From NCBI RefSeq assembly GCF_040939455.1, contig NC_134109.1, forward strand, positions 49,690,001 to 49,754,000: a DNA stretch of 64,000 nucleotides. Direction: 5' to 3'. A program made the translations under genes and the position numbers. Origin of the DNA: Microcebus murinus. Its lineage: Eukaryota; Chordata; Mammalia; Primates; Cheirogaleidae. Positions 25,476 to 38,140 of the stretch are shown piece after piece; position 1 is the first letter of the stretch, and every line of letters starts with the position of its first letter. The notes below the pieces were generated by a model that worked only from the letters and a program-made list of their open reading frames with translations, searched no databases and was not told the origin of the DNA.

Positions 25476-28400
25476 TGGACCACTGATCATTTCTATTGCA
25501 GTATGATAAAAATCTCTGCTTTGTAAGGCATCCTAAAGGTCATCTAATATAATTATACTTCTGATACCTGAGTTTCTTTTATGAGATTCAATAAAGTGGC
25601 CACCTAGTCTGGAAAGTCTCAATATGTCAGAACATACTGGTGCATATCCACCACTTAGGAAATAAGTTAAAATCAATATTGTAAGTAAAAAATAATAAAT
25701 TATAGAAATTTTCAGAGGATTTACTTTTGTTATAAAATAGTTGATTTTATTCTTTGTGACCTTCATGCACATTCATTTATGTCCCTTCTTTGTTCAGTTA
25801 ATATGGGAGAAATTCTAATCTGTAATGTACAAACTGTCTAATCTATTAATTGGCTCCCTTCATCAAAATCTGGGGAAGCTTGTGAGCATGTTGTGAACAT
25901 GTACATCATGCATCAGTGTGTGTGAGTTGGAGCACTGAGAAACTTCTGCCCCGCTCATTCACAATGCACATGTGATCGTATGCTTATTACTATTCAATAC
26001 TGCTTTTGCCATCTTTAAAGAATTCTATTAGAAAGTTTTCTTTTTAACAACTAAAAATGTCTTCTTGAAGGTTTTGCCCTTGGCCTCTGAATGTGTGCCA
26101 TATTGAATAAATCTAATACTTCTCCATAATCGCATTCTTCAAATATGCACCCAAAGAAATTATCTATCTCTACCTTCCTTCAAATTAATACACTATGATA
26201 TATACTCCCTGACTATTCTCATTGTTCTCCTCTGAACATTGCTGAGTCTTTCCAAGGTCTTCTCTTCTATTATCTGTATGTATTTCCATTTGCTTGGTTT
26301 TGTGTAAGTGTGAGAATTGCAAAAAAAATATTGTAATATGTGTTACTGAGTTTTCATTTACATAGAGGATGATAAATAAGATCCATTCGCCAGTACCAAA
26401 ATCTCATCACATTGGACAGGTAGCTGCCTAATGTATCCACTGTTACCCCTGTGTAGTTAACAAAGGAGCACAAAGAAATATTGTGACTAAAACCATCTTA
26501 TTACCCTGTAGGTTTTTGGCTCATTAAGTGTATCCACTTTCTTATCCTGGAAGACTGCGGTAGACTGTGATGCATATGTTAGCCTCAAATTTTTTTTTAT
26601 AGTTTAGGGTAAGACTAGAAGGAAGGTTCAGCAGGACTTTTCTCAGAACCATACCTAGCTATCTGCATGGCTTCCAAAGATATGGAAATAAGTGGACAAT
26701 TTCTCAGACTCCATTTTAATGTGCCATTTCTATATGATGGAAATGAACAAAGTGATCAGGAAAAAAAATAAAAAACAAACGAATCCACCCCAATTCAGAT
26801 CTATTTAGGGACACTTTATTCCTTCCATGGAATCACTAAAGTTTCTTTCTATCCCAGTGGCCTCCATTGGGTATCATTAAAGAATTCCTGATGGACATGT
26901 TTCAAATTAGAGTTCTTCCCTGAGTAGGAGAGGATGATCTTCAGCGATTTCTTAGGGTTATAATGTGTGATGTTTTAGCAAGTCTTTAGAATCTACAGGT
27001 AGTAAGCCTTATTTCATGGATTCTGAAGGGGGCTTTGGAGGGTTGTAGTAGTGGAGACAGTAGGGGTCCCTTGTCTAGGTAGTGGCTGCCATTTTAATAT
27101 CCTTTTGTGGCGAGCCAGGGTTACCTGCACATGTGTGTCTCTCTCATCTCCCTCAGATGAGTTAGAAAGTAAAAGAAGTTGAAATCACCTGCCTTATACA
27201 AATGTTAATTTAATAGTGCTCCATGGAAGTAAGAATTTTGAATTTGAATCCTTAAGGTTATTTGAAAAGCAAGTCCTTCAGTTTTCTATTCCATTAACCT
27301 TTATTATGAATTCCAGTAGCAATCACTTGAAAAAATTATACTATTCATAGTTTGTGCAACAATTGCACTTCCCTTCAGATTGAACATAAGCAGTCCTTAT
27401 TCATATTCACTAATACAACATTTCTCCCATTATATTAAAAGCTATATGTAACTTCTCTGAATTGTAGTCTGTTCTTAAAGATGTCTTAATAAATACTTAT
27501 AGATGAAATAAGAATAATCTAGAATAATCAGGCAATGAAAAGACAGATGCCATTATTTGGTATTGAGTTTTAAAAATTTTATCCTTGCATTTGTCCTGGA
27601 GCTTCTTTTCAATATCTTTAATAATGCTAAATGATGTCAGTGTGAATATACCACTGTTGGGAAGTTATTTCCCAATTTCTGACACAGCAACTTTTCTCTG
27701 TAACTTACTTTAGGCTAGAAATAGATTGTGCTTATTTAAGTTTGATTTGTGAGATATGCTTTTTCTCTGACTGCTTTGTCTTGGGGGGAGTTAGTGTGAG
27801 TGTTTCAAAAGATTTTGCTCAGAGAAGGTAAAGAAAGCAAAGTGACAACTTCTTAAACACATTGGGCATCTTTAATATTTGCTATCAAATGGTAAGAAGC
27901 TCATATTTAAGTAAGATAGGAGTAAACTTTAAAAAAAGAAACCAAAATGAAAAGCTTTTTATTCTCAGAAGACCTTCAAAAGAAGATACAAATTAAGAAA
28001 AATGCTATGTGAAGTAATGCACATGTTAGTTATCTATATTTAACTGCTTCACAATGTATATATCCTTGAAAACATCATGTTGTACATGATAAATACATAC
28101 AATTTTATCTGCCAATTTAAAATATTTGATAAGTGGACTTGAGAAAAAGAAGATATAGATTGTCTTTCTGTCAATGAGGAGTGCAAAAATATGAAACAAT
28201 TTGAATTTATGAAGTCTTATTTAGACTAATTTTTTTCACGTTTTTAGGTAGCAATTGTTTTTAAACCACCCAATTTTTTGGCATAAGAAAAAGCACATTC
28301 TGACCATGATCTCGGAATATTTTCATAAAGAATTGAAGAAGTTGGTCAGTGTCGTCCTAGGTAGCTTAGCTTTTGCTCTGCATGGATATGTAAGCTGAAA

Positions 28401-31400
28401 CTGTAAAAATTTTCCCATCTTGCTTATTATCTTATGGCTCTGTGGTTGCTAATTACAGAATCAGACATGAATATTATGTGGCCCTCTGTAGCTATAGTTT
28501 TAATGTTGTGACCTCTTAAATGTGTTTAACTTGGTCTATTTTATTTTTAAATAAAGTTATGCTCCTTTGAAATAACAATCACCATAGCCAATTCTCATCA
28601 GTCCCTACTTATAAGAAAACTATACAAAATAGAATAACAAAAAACTAAAATGCTGAAAACCAAAAGCTATCTAGGGTCCTACCAAGACTCACCTCATTAC
28701 ACCAAGAGCCGAAAAAAACAGCCAAAAATTTTCTACTATTTCCATTTCTTTCACGATGGGCCACACTCCAAAGGGAGGGGGAGCCAATGATGTGTCTGTT
28801 TAAGCTTGCAGCTTTCTTTTGAGTTTTAAGTCTTACGACTATAATAAAACCAATATAAATTCTGGATGACAAACATATAATCATTTTTGCTAATAGCCAC
28901 TGACTGTGTAATCTCCCACACAGATTTCTTATATAATCTTCTCACACATAGTTCTCAAAGTGTTTTTGGTATGTCAAACTAAGTGCTTATGTACATTTTC
29001 ATGTAAAATTTCTCTGTGGTAAACCATTTCTCTTAAAAATTCTATGTAAGGCCGACTCTGTGATAGTTTTTCTTTTCTCCCTCTCTTAAGGAAATAAGTA
29101 GAAAAACTATGAATAGTTATTTTTATATATTATTACTAACAATTTTTTAAAAGTCACAAATGATTCATTCCTTTCTGTTGGCACAAAGAGAAGAGCTCTG
29201 AGGGGGATGGGTTTGTGAGAGTTTCTTGAACAAAATAGCTAAGTTATTTTGCAGACTAAGATTACAAAGCTATGCACTTGTCACATAAACAATGTTTGAC
29301 CCAGCCTGCTTTCTATTAATATGTCCCTATGGGAGTTATGGATATAAATCATATTTTGTTCCATTGTGTTTCTTTCTATTTTTCAGCCATCATACCTCTA
29401 CTATTGTGGCATCAAGAAATTTAATTCCATCTCTGACTGGTTGCTTTGCTTTTTCTATTTGTGCTTATCGTTGTTCTGGACCATTTACAAAGGGACCACA
29501 TAGCATCCAATGAAGCTGGCCTGCAGCAATTTTGCTGTCGTTTCCCTAGCCTTCCTCTCAGCCTTCAAAGTCTTCTTCATTTTCTTATTATCTCTATTTT
29601 TCCATGCCATCTCTCACTGCATTTTTAAAAATATTTTTCCTTATTATGTTTTGTGATCTCAGGATAAGAATGGCTAAGAATGCAAACTAAAAAATTAGTT
29701 ACATTTAGTTTTTTCAGTAATGTTTTTCCATAAAGTCTTTGCTTATCACCTAATAATGATTTAAAAAAGGGAAGTTGGTGAAAATGAGCTCACTAATTAA
29801 AAAGAAAAGACTCTCTTGTTACAATTTAAATATAATTAGACTATACCAGGTGTGATTTGTAATTTTAATAGTTGTACTTATTCTTTTGAATTTGGGGGGA
29901 TATAGGAGGAAAAAACATTTACCTTCAGAACTCTGAACATGTATAAGCAGAAAAACTAGCTACAGCCAAGTGATGACGGTGGCCAAAGGCAGACTTCTTT
30001 CATGACCTTGCTACTATTTCAAGAGTGTTTTGTTCCCTCCTTCCTTCTTTCTTTCCCCTTCTTCCTTACAGTCAGTATTGATCTTCACTGTGGGTACTAG
30101 TGTTCTGCCACTGAACTTCACTTACTTGAAAAAAGGAAAATGCATAGCAGTAGAATTGAAGAGACAACCAGGATTGATTATTTCTCACCTTAGTTTTGTT
30201 CATTTGTACCCTAGATTTAGTACTTAACCTTTTCACCAACCATGTTTCCCACCTTCTCTCTCCATACCTACGCAAGGTCTTTATCTCAGAGCAGATACTA
30301 TAATGTAAGGTATTTTAATTAACTGAATTATCAATCTTCTCTAATGTATCACTGTACATTTTATAATACATTTGAATATATAGCCCTTTGAAGTAAGTAA
30401 ACCAGGTATTATGATGCTATTCAATTAAATTACAGTATATAATGATTTCAGTGTACCACTCCTACTTTAAACTTGAGAAAACTGAGGTTCAGCCAGTAAA
30501 CTCAGTCTTAATGGCCTCTCATGTACATGATTGCACTACTGTTAAAGTTAAGACTATGAGGCTAAGTGTCCATTGTATCTAAATACTTGGCACCACCAAG
30601 TTAGCCCTTCATTTTCCTGAAAAGTTCTGGAGAATAAGCAAGACTAATGTTCGATGACCCATTTGAAAACCCCAGAAGTCTTACACTGAATGCTTTATGA
30701 ACATAAGCTAAAGAGAAGTTTTACTCTTCAGCTGAGATCCTACGGACAGGAAAACCACCTTCTAGAAGCAGGATGATCTCTTATTTAAGCATGTATTTCT
30801 TTAGTGTTTCTCCATTCATGGCAGGCCTGTGTGACAGAAGAGAAAAACAAAGAAAGAAAGAAAGAAATGCCCTCTGTGAAGTGATAATCTAGTGATTGTG
30901 TAGCAGAATTGGAACAAAAAGGATCTTCCCAGGATCTACTGTAGTAAGGGAAAGCAAGACTTCCAGGGACAAGCCTAGAAGTGAGGAGTAGCCTCAGGAG
31001 TTTCCAAGAAGGCCTTGGTCCCTCTCCCTTATCATGTCTACCTGAGTTCCAACATTCACCTGAGACCCCCCCTCTTTAGGGGAATCCATAGTCAGTTGCA
31101 GGTAAGAGGTGTCTTCCCTTGTGGGTGTGTGGCTTATTTGCATCTCAGTTTTGATTCTGGATTTATTCTTCATTGAAACATCGTTGTACATAATTGATAG
31201 TTTTTACGAAATTGCCAACAGTGACCTCAACTTCTGGCACTGTAGTACTTAAATAGACATTTGGAGATGAATTTGTATAATTATTACCATGGTTAATATT
31301 ATTTTATTATAAAAGTAAACTGCAACATGTATACCCAATTTGTGAACTTAATCATGCAATTGTGAAATTTAGAATAATGAATATTTATGTAGTAATTATA

Positions 31401-31510
31401 TATGTAGAGAGAAAGACATACATAGAAATCTAATTCTTTTAATTTTTATGAGCAGATTAGCACAAGCATGTTCTTATTTGTTTTGAAGTTAGAGGTCTTC
31501 TAGTGATATA
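25476..31510. other. Gene-free sequence, 6 kb
   Basis: Largest stretch without a confident feature. Minor contents: a poly(A)-like run at 26760-26780, a possible degraded MIR at about 30360-30510 (CTTGAGAAAACTGAGGTTCAG), an (AAAG)n run at 30843-30867, and a 79-codon frame at 28645-28884 (minus) in a slightly GC-richer block that could be an old LTR. None is strong enough for a separate call. Confidence 0.5.
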
Positions 31511-32195
31511 TAGTAACTCTCCCTTATCCATAGGGTATACATTCCAAGATGTTCAGTGGTTGCCTGAAACTGTGCATAGTCCCGAACCCAATTGCTGTCA
31601 ATGAAAATACATCGTGTCTTCCACTCACAAATTTAAGGCCCTTTCCATCTTAATTAAGCACTTATTATGCATTGTGGCCATAACTTCTGAAGTTTGAGAG
31701 CACAGATTTCTTTTTCCTTTTTCACAATTTTATGGACGGAATATTTGATCTTACTGTAGATCTTGGTAACCTCAACATATGATTGCTTTTTCTTATTAAG
31801 TAGGGAATCATCACCTTTTCACTTAAAGAAAGCCCTTTATGGCTTCTCTTTCGGATATCCAGATTGCCAGCATCACTGTGTTTGCACTTTGGGGCCAGTA
31901 AAATCTAGATTTCTTGAACACAAGCACTATGATACTGTGATAGTGGATTTGATAACCAAGACAGCTACTAAATGACTAATGGATGGGTAGTGTAGATATC
32001 ATGGATACTCAGACAAAGGGATGATTCATGTCCCGGGTGGGGATGGAGTAGAACAGCACAAGATTTCATGGCACATATTTTAAAACTTAGGAATGGCTTA
32101 TTTCTGGAATTTCCCATTTAATATTTTCAGGCTGAAGCTGATCGTGAGTAACTGAAACTGCAGAAAGCCCAACTGCAAATAATAGGGGACTACTG
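31511..32195 (-). mobile_element. Tigger/MER2-group DNA transposon, 685 bp
   Basis: Inverted-repeat ends of the MER2/Tigger type: the left end TAGTAACTCTCCCTTATCC continues to TATACATTCCAAGATGTTCA; the right end is GAGTAACTGAAACTGCAGAA...AATAGGGGACTACTG. Tigger-type transposase remnants lie inside on the minus strand, then TCATGTCCCGGGTGGGGATG and TTTCTGGAATTTCCCATTTA, as in longer Tigger derivatives. TA dinucleotides occur near both ends (31509-31510, 32196-32199). Internally deleted relative to an autonomous element. Confidence 0.85.
31690..31898 (-). pseudogene. Tigger transposase N-terminal remnant
   Basis: On the minus strand the sequence reads an APK...SDAGN...KRS...LSLSEKV-type N terminus, followed after a frame change by a QSYVEVTKIY...VHKIVKKEKE-type segment. 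This is the CENP-B-like helix-turn-helix region of Tigger (pogo superfamily) transposases, which binds the element ends. The DDE catalytic domain is missing and the frame is broken, so it is a fossil. Identification rests on recognition of the motif order. Confidence 0.75.
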
Positions 32196-32239
32196 TATAT
32201 ACAGACATGTCTGCAGGAAGGTGATAAATGTGGGAGCTT

Positions 32240-32388
32240 AGGGTGGTGGCTCTGGCTTCACGCCACCCACATGCCATTCAGTATGCCCCACTTTTTAAAT
32301 GTCTCTAAGCTTTGGTTTGCCCATGTAGAAAATAAGGGTTATAATAACACCTACAAGGTAGAATCACTGTGAGGATAAATTTGTTAAT
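32240..32388 (-). repeat. MIR SINE fragment, antisense
   Basis: Reverse-oriented MIR landmarks: GTCTCTAAGCTTTGGTTTGC, CCATGTAGAAAATAAGGGTT, ATAATAACACCTACAAGGTA, TCACTGTGAGGATAAATTTG. It abuts an L2. Confidence 0.8.
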
Positions 32389-32389
32389 A

Positions 32390-32825
32390 CTCTACTCCTG
32401 GCTTCACTACTGACCTCATCTCTAGCCACCCTCCCTGTTCCCATGATCCCTGTGCTCCGACCTTCTCTGAGTAAGTCTCTGATCCAGCAAGAGCCCCCTT
32501 CCTTCCTGGCTGTCCCTTTCCTGCTCCCTCTGCTGATGTTTTCATTTGGGTCGTTCTTCACATCATCAAAGACTCCTTTCTTGGTAGCTTATCTAAAAGG
32601 TCGACTCATTATCCTCTTACCCTGCTTGATTGTTACTTTTAGAGCGCTTTTCACTGGAATTATATTACATTCTTCCTCTTTTAAGTATTTCTTGCTGTCT
32701 TTCCACCACTAGAAAGTAAACTCCTTTAAGGATGGTTGTTTATTCACTACTATGTCTGCAGCATCTGAGACAGTGCCTTGCACGGAATAGACAATGAATG
32801 TAAGTTCAATGCGTAAGAGAATAAA
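32390..32825 (+). repeat. LINE L2, 3' part
   Basis: Typical L2 3' sequence in sense orientation: a C/T-rich stretch (GACCTCATCTCTAGCCACCC), then AAGTAAACTCCTTTAAGGATG, TATGTCTGCAGCATCTGAGA and CAGTGCCTTGCACGGAATAG. The 89-codon frame at 32443-32712 (plus) lies inside this repeat and is not a gene. Confidence 0.8.
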
Positions 32826-34979
32826 TAATGTTTATAAATCCCTTAACAGATTGCTCATCTGAAAATGAAAGCTTAAAAATGTTATCCATTACCGTTGTAT
32901 CAATTATACTAGTACAAATTGATACTAACCTGTGATAAATCACATGAGTTGTGTTTGATTCTCAACAATTTCTACACCGCAGGCCTGTTTATCTTTTCTG
33001 CATTAGACTGAAGTGAGTTTTTTTTTTTCCCCTAGTAGAAACTTAAATCAATGTATTTGACAGGGTTATCTATTTTCTGATATGAAATAGGAAAATATTT
33101 GTTCTGTTGCACAGAATGTATGCATTTGACAATATGATTTCATGTGGCAGATGTTTTTAATCATTCTCAGCTTTATACTCATGATGTTGGGTCTAAATAA
33201 TGAGTTTTATTTAAACTTCAGGTATCAGTTTATATTTCTGTTAATACTATTCTACGTATTGGCATAATAGCATAAGTACACTTCTATAGTTTATCTGCCA
33301 ATTAGATGTTTTGCTACTCTGATAGTTTCATATATTCCTTGTACCCATCATTGACCTGATTTCCACAAAACTGTAAATTCTGTGAGGAAAGGGAGTCTGC
33401 ATGGTTCAACAGTGTACTAATCCTAGTACTTTTACAATCTTAATATGTTTGTTGATGAAATATTCATTTATATATAATAAAAATTAGATTATCCCTCAAT
33501 TTTTCTAATATTTTTTTAATAGTTCCAACCCCCCCCTTTGCTTTAGTGATTTATATGACTTTTTAGAAAAATTTACATTATCAAATGATTTTATGAGATT
33601 GAGACAACACAATTTTATTTTCCTCATGTCTAGGTTAGCTACTAAACTATTGTGGTATTGTTTCTAGTTAAAATTTCTGACCAAATTTCAGTTGTTTAAA
33701 ATGTCAGTAATTTTGTAACCGATAAATTCAGTATTCTGTTAGATCGAAAAGTTTTTTAATTCTGAGAAAATGTTAATATAAATTGCAGATGTTTATCATT
33801 GATCTTTCTTCCATTGTGAGGAAAAGTGTTTTATTTGTATGCTTTTCTTTTGTTGTTCACTTACAGTTTGGGGCTGTTGCAAAAGCATGTATGAAACTTT
33901 CACAATTTTAAGCAGGCAAAGCTTACCATTAGGTTCCCCTCACTTCCTTCCTCTGACCTTAAGGAAGTAGTAACACATCGTCTTACTCATCTTCCCTCTA
34001 TCAATGCCATCAGGGAATCAAAATATTTCAGAAATCATTCAGTCTAAGATAAAAATGACAGCTATGCTAAAAGCGCACATCTATGCAAATTTGCATTTTT
34101 AACAACCTCAGTTAGTCAGTGGAATTTCAATTGCAAGGAAATCCAGCCACTGGGTCTTCATTGCATTCCTGAAAGCTCCCCACTCTGCTTGCCCCTGCGA
34201 CTGTCATTTGGCTCAGTGCTGCCTGCATGGATAGCCCATTGTATCTCTGCTCCTGCATTGGCCTTCCTGCCACACTGCCCTAGGCTCTGCACATCACAGC
34301 CTGTTCCCCTCAATTTGAAAGGCTTCTGCCTTGGCTCTGCTTGACCAGATCTCTCATATTAAAGGATCTCATAAAGAGCTTTCTTGGCGGTGCTTCTTTG
34401 CCTGGCCACTCAGTTCAGAGTTCATCAATCTCACCTTTCAGCTTCCATAAACCTTTATTTATCATTCTCTTTGTGGCACATGTTTCCTTGCTTTATGGCT
34501 GTGCACAGATCTGTCATTCCTGCACTACTGTAATGCAGCTGAAGGTAGGGAATGCTTGTTAGACTATGTGCAGTCCCCAAATGGAATCAGTGCTTGCCAT
34601 GTATTCAGTTATTAGCTGTGCCCCTGAATTTAATTCTACCTTTAGAAGGGTTAAAGGGCAGAGACAGAAGAAGTTTTCTATAAATTCTGTATAATGATAC
34701 CTTGGATTCCAGGGAAATCCATCACATCGTTTTCTCATATAAGTATAACTACGGGGTCAAAGGGCACCCCTAGAGTAAGAGTAAGATCTCATTGTTTTTG
34801 ATATTTTGACACTTCTCTTTCCAGGGAATCCCTGGAAGCATAAACAAAGGGTAGAATCATGCTGACTAAGAAAGACGATGGAGTTTATTTTAGCTTTTCT
34901 TTTATTCATTTCTGGTGTCTACCAGAGATATCAACTAGAAGAGTTTATCTTTGCACTCTTTGCAGGAAGAAAGGACGCA
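32826..34979. other. Gene-free sequence with two possible L2 fragments
   Basis: A stretch at 33345-33480 (AACTGTAAATTCTGTGAGGA, AAGGGAGTCTGCATGG, GTTGATGAAATATTCATTTA) looks like a degraded L2 3' end. A C/T-rich stretch at 34180-34560 may be another L2 piece. The rest is unassigned. Confidence 0.5.
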
Positions 34980-35450
34980 TAAAATTGTCCAGTGATTCCC
35001 AGTACCAGGTTTAACAATTACCTGTGGCCCAGGTTGCCCTCATTTTCCTAAGAAGCAGATCTCCTAAAAGGCATTCTCCTAAGAAACTAAGTCCTGTGGA
35101 CTCAGTCCCTCAGGGGAACTCTGGTGATAGTGAAGAGCAGGAGATGTCAGATATGGAGTCAGGTTATTTATATGTCCTTGTGAAGGTCTGCCCCAAGTAT
35201 GCATCTCTTCCTGGCAAAGCAGACTCTAGCATCTTGCCTCCAGAGATCCTCAGGTGCATGCTGTTGGGAGTGAGCGCACATTGGAGCCAGTGCACTTGAC
35301 TGTGAAGATATCCTAGGGGTACGGGTGGGGCAGTAACCCAGCCTGCAACATACTGCCTGCGTTCCTGCAAGTTTCTGCTGAGAATCCTGGCACAAGCAAG
35401 AGAGGTAGGAGGAGCAGTGCACTTCAGGTGCAGGCAATAAAAAGGTACAT
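34980..35450. other. GC-richer unassigned segment
   Basis: About 470 bp clearly richer in G+C than its surroundings. It holds a 91-codon plus-strand frame (35024-35299) starting MAQVALIFLRSRSPKRHSPK, and two overlapping minus-strand frames (35164-35437). I recognise no domain, and the presence of long frames on both strands argues against coding. It could be an unrecognised LTR or a regulatory segment. Confidence 0.45.
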
Positions 35451-35591
35451 TGTAAAGATTTTACAAACCAAAATAAAATAAAATTGGCTGAAAGTCAGTC
35501 TGCTTTTTATTATGATCATGCACCAACAATTCTGGAAATTGATACTGATAAAATACTTCCAACCCCTTTCCCCTCACCTGCATACACACAT

Positions 35592-35594
35592 TCA

Positions 35595-35626
<32 letters not shown>
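35592..35626. repeat. (CA)n microsatellite
   Basis: An uninterrupted (AC)n tract of about 30 bp, preceded by TCACATTCACA variants. Confidence 0.95.
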
Positions 35627-35724
35627 TGCACTTTTGGTGCACAACTGTCCTGGTCCACTCTTAGATGCTCAAGTATATACCATTGTGATCCCTACCATGC
35701 TTAAACAATAATATTTGGACAAGA

Positions 35725-35773
35725 TGTGTGTGTATATATATATATATGTATATATATATACACATATATATAA
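35725..35773. repeat. Self-complementary (TA)n tract
   Basis: GTGTGTATATATATATATAT, then a G, then a further TA run ending in TACACA. The tract is nearly palindromic and could form a hairpin or cruciform. Confidence 0.9.
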
Positions 35774-35969
35774 TTAATTTAAAGTCAATCATTATCCCTA
35801 TAGATACAAATTAATTTGATATTCTTTTTAAACCATATGAAAACAACAACACCAAAACAAGGAGGGTTTTTCTACATCTATAAAGTATATTTCTGCTACT
35901 GAATCACACAGGCATAGACGGAGAAGGTGGCAGCAGAGCGGGAGGACCACTTGACAGTGAGGAATGTCA

Positions 35970-36060
35970 ACCTAGCATTTCAATTCATCCATTCCACAAA
36001 TGTTTCTTGACTGACTATCAGGTGTTAGGCACTGATTGCTAGGCACATTTTGTGATAAAT
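35970..36060 (-). repeat. LINE L2 3' end, antisense
   Basis: Reverse complement of the L2 terminus: CATCCATTCCACAAATGTTT, CTTGACTGACTATCAGGTGT, TAGGCACTGATTGCTAGGCA. Confidence 0.75.
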
Positions 36061-37985
36061 GATTATGTTATGTATAAATTATTCATTAGTATGTATATAT
36101 ACTCACACAACCTATCTCTTATATATACATATATGAACTATGCGCATATCTAAATCGTGGTTCATTTCCTTATTTAACTTAAGTTATTGCCATGTTTCTC
36201 AGTATAACCGGCTATATATATTTCCATCATAACAAACTATTCTAAAGAAAGATTCTTCTTGCCTTCGGAATAACTGTTTTTCTTTTTTTTTTTAATTAAC
36301 CAGAGCATTACTGCAGTTCATTTCAGCATCCTGAGCAAGACAAAAGGACCTAATTCACTGCAGAAGCCTAATGCACAGTTAAATTCTGCAGATTATTTGC
36401 TAGTGAGTCAGCCTATTTACCAAGATAATTCAACTTGCAAATTAGTCATGTAGAAAGATTTAGTTGGCGAAGATAGAGTAGGCACATTTGCCCTAAAAAT
36501 AGACACACTATGCTTGTTCCTAAGGCAGTACAGTAGCACCACACATAAGAGACACAGTGAGGCAGCGAGAGACTTTTTTTTTCTTATCCAAATGATCAAT
36601 TCCTTTCCCTGATAGAGCTTGGAGCACATTGGCAAGCATTTGTGTGCTAGCTTCTTTCTACACTGAAAAATAAACCCTGGCCCATGCTAATGAATCAAGC
36701 ACTAGCAGTACCAATTGGTCTGGTTCTTCTTTTGCTTTTTGCATTGCTGACATTTCCTCTTTCCAGCTTGGGAGTCGCAGCTGCAGGAATAGAGCTGCAG
36801 CATATTTCTGGCTCCTGTCTCTTGAAAATGGCATCATGGAGCTAGGGAGGGAAGTAGCTATACTGGTTTACATATATGAGAAATGGGAGCTATTTAGAGC
36901 CTTATCAGGAATACTTAAAATTCCTTGAAAAATGCAACGTGCTAGGCTTCAAGGTCAGAACACAGTGTTCTTCTGTGAACTTGTATCCAGTGACATTTTT
37001 TTGAGGGTTGTGGGGTGAATCTAAAGCTTGATCGACATATGTACCACTCCTTTCTGGAAAGGACAGTGACTCTCAGGATGCTGTTGGCTAGCCTCCCATT
37101 ACAAAATCACAAACTTGTACCTTACTCTTGTATTGGAGATGAGCTAAAATTGTTTTCACTTTAGATTATTTCATTTTAGATTTTAAGTTTGCAAATGTAG
37201 TAGGAAGCTAAATCAGTGCAGCTAATGACAGAGTACAATTCAGAAATGGATAAGTTGCACTCAGGCCATCCACTGATGTTTCTGAATCATACCCTAATGT
37301 AGAATGGACTGCAATGATTAAGTCTACAGGTGCTTCAGAATGAGATATTGAGAAATGGCTCCATTTGTATTAGACAAGCTGTATCTATAATGGGAAAAAA
37401 TTCTCTACTAAAAAGACTGGCATTGTACTTTATGGGGAAAGATACTGCACATAAGACATGACTTCTTGTAGTATTCAGAAAGATGTTGCCTTTATTAGGG
37501 TATAGCATGACTGCTCAGAATAACCCAGTGCTTGAGCTCATTAATGAGGCTTCTTCAGCAAATTATCCCTACTGTGGATATGCTTGCATATTGCTGGGCT
37601 GAAATACCAAAATTTGCATGTGTTTTTCCAGCTGTGCTTGTTTGTTTAATTTAAATGATCAGCTGCAGAAGAAATTCTGATCATATTCTTAAATTAGGAG
37701 ATGGTCCCAGTTCCCTGATCACATTTGAAGGTTGATTTGTTTCATTCACTAACTTTCTGTTATTTGTTGTCTCTATTCTGTTCTTCCTCCATTTGAAATT
37801 TGTAGACCCCATTTTATTTACAAGCCATGGGTGGATTTGAGTACAAGGCATGAGAAAATACTATAGCCACTCAAGAAATGGAAGAAGAGGCATTGTCTTC
37901 TAGCATCTTGGTCTCTTTCTACACTGGCAATATACAGATTATATGGAATAATTGGAAGCATATCAAAGATATGAAATAGATACAA
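36061..37985. other. Complex unique sequence; candidate conserved non-coding DNA
   Basis: Two parts stand out for low repeat content and balanced composition: about 36290-36850 and 37490-37700. The second contains an octamer-type ATTTGCAT (37612-37619), two CAGCTG E-boxes (37629-37634 and 37660-37665) and a CATTAATGAGG homeodomain-type site. No reading frame is convincing. Enhancer function is inference only. Confidence 0.4.
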
Positions 37986-37987
37986 AT

Positions 37988-38140
37988 AATAGCTAATATT
38001 TACTGAGATTTACCATATGCCTTGGATGAGGCTAAGATTTGGTACATTATCAATTTAAACCTCTCAACCCTGTGTAGTAGGAAGTCTTATCATTCTTATT
38101 CTCCAGTTGAGATATCTCAGGCACAAAAAGGTGAATATTT
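37988..38140 (+). repeat. MIR SINE, sense
   Basis: AATAGCTAATATTTACTGAG, ATTTACCATATGCCTTGGA, GGTACATTATCAATTTAAAC, CTCTCAACCCTGTGTAGTAG, then CCAGTTGAGATATCTCAGGC: MIR order and orientation. Confidence 0.85.

Noticed and set aside
35461..35711. Frames with (TH)n and (CV)n runs on the two strands
   Set aside because: Translation of a (CA)n microsatellite.
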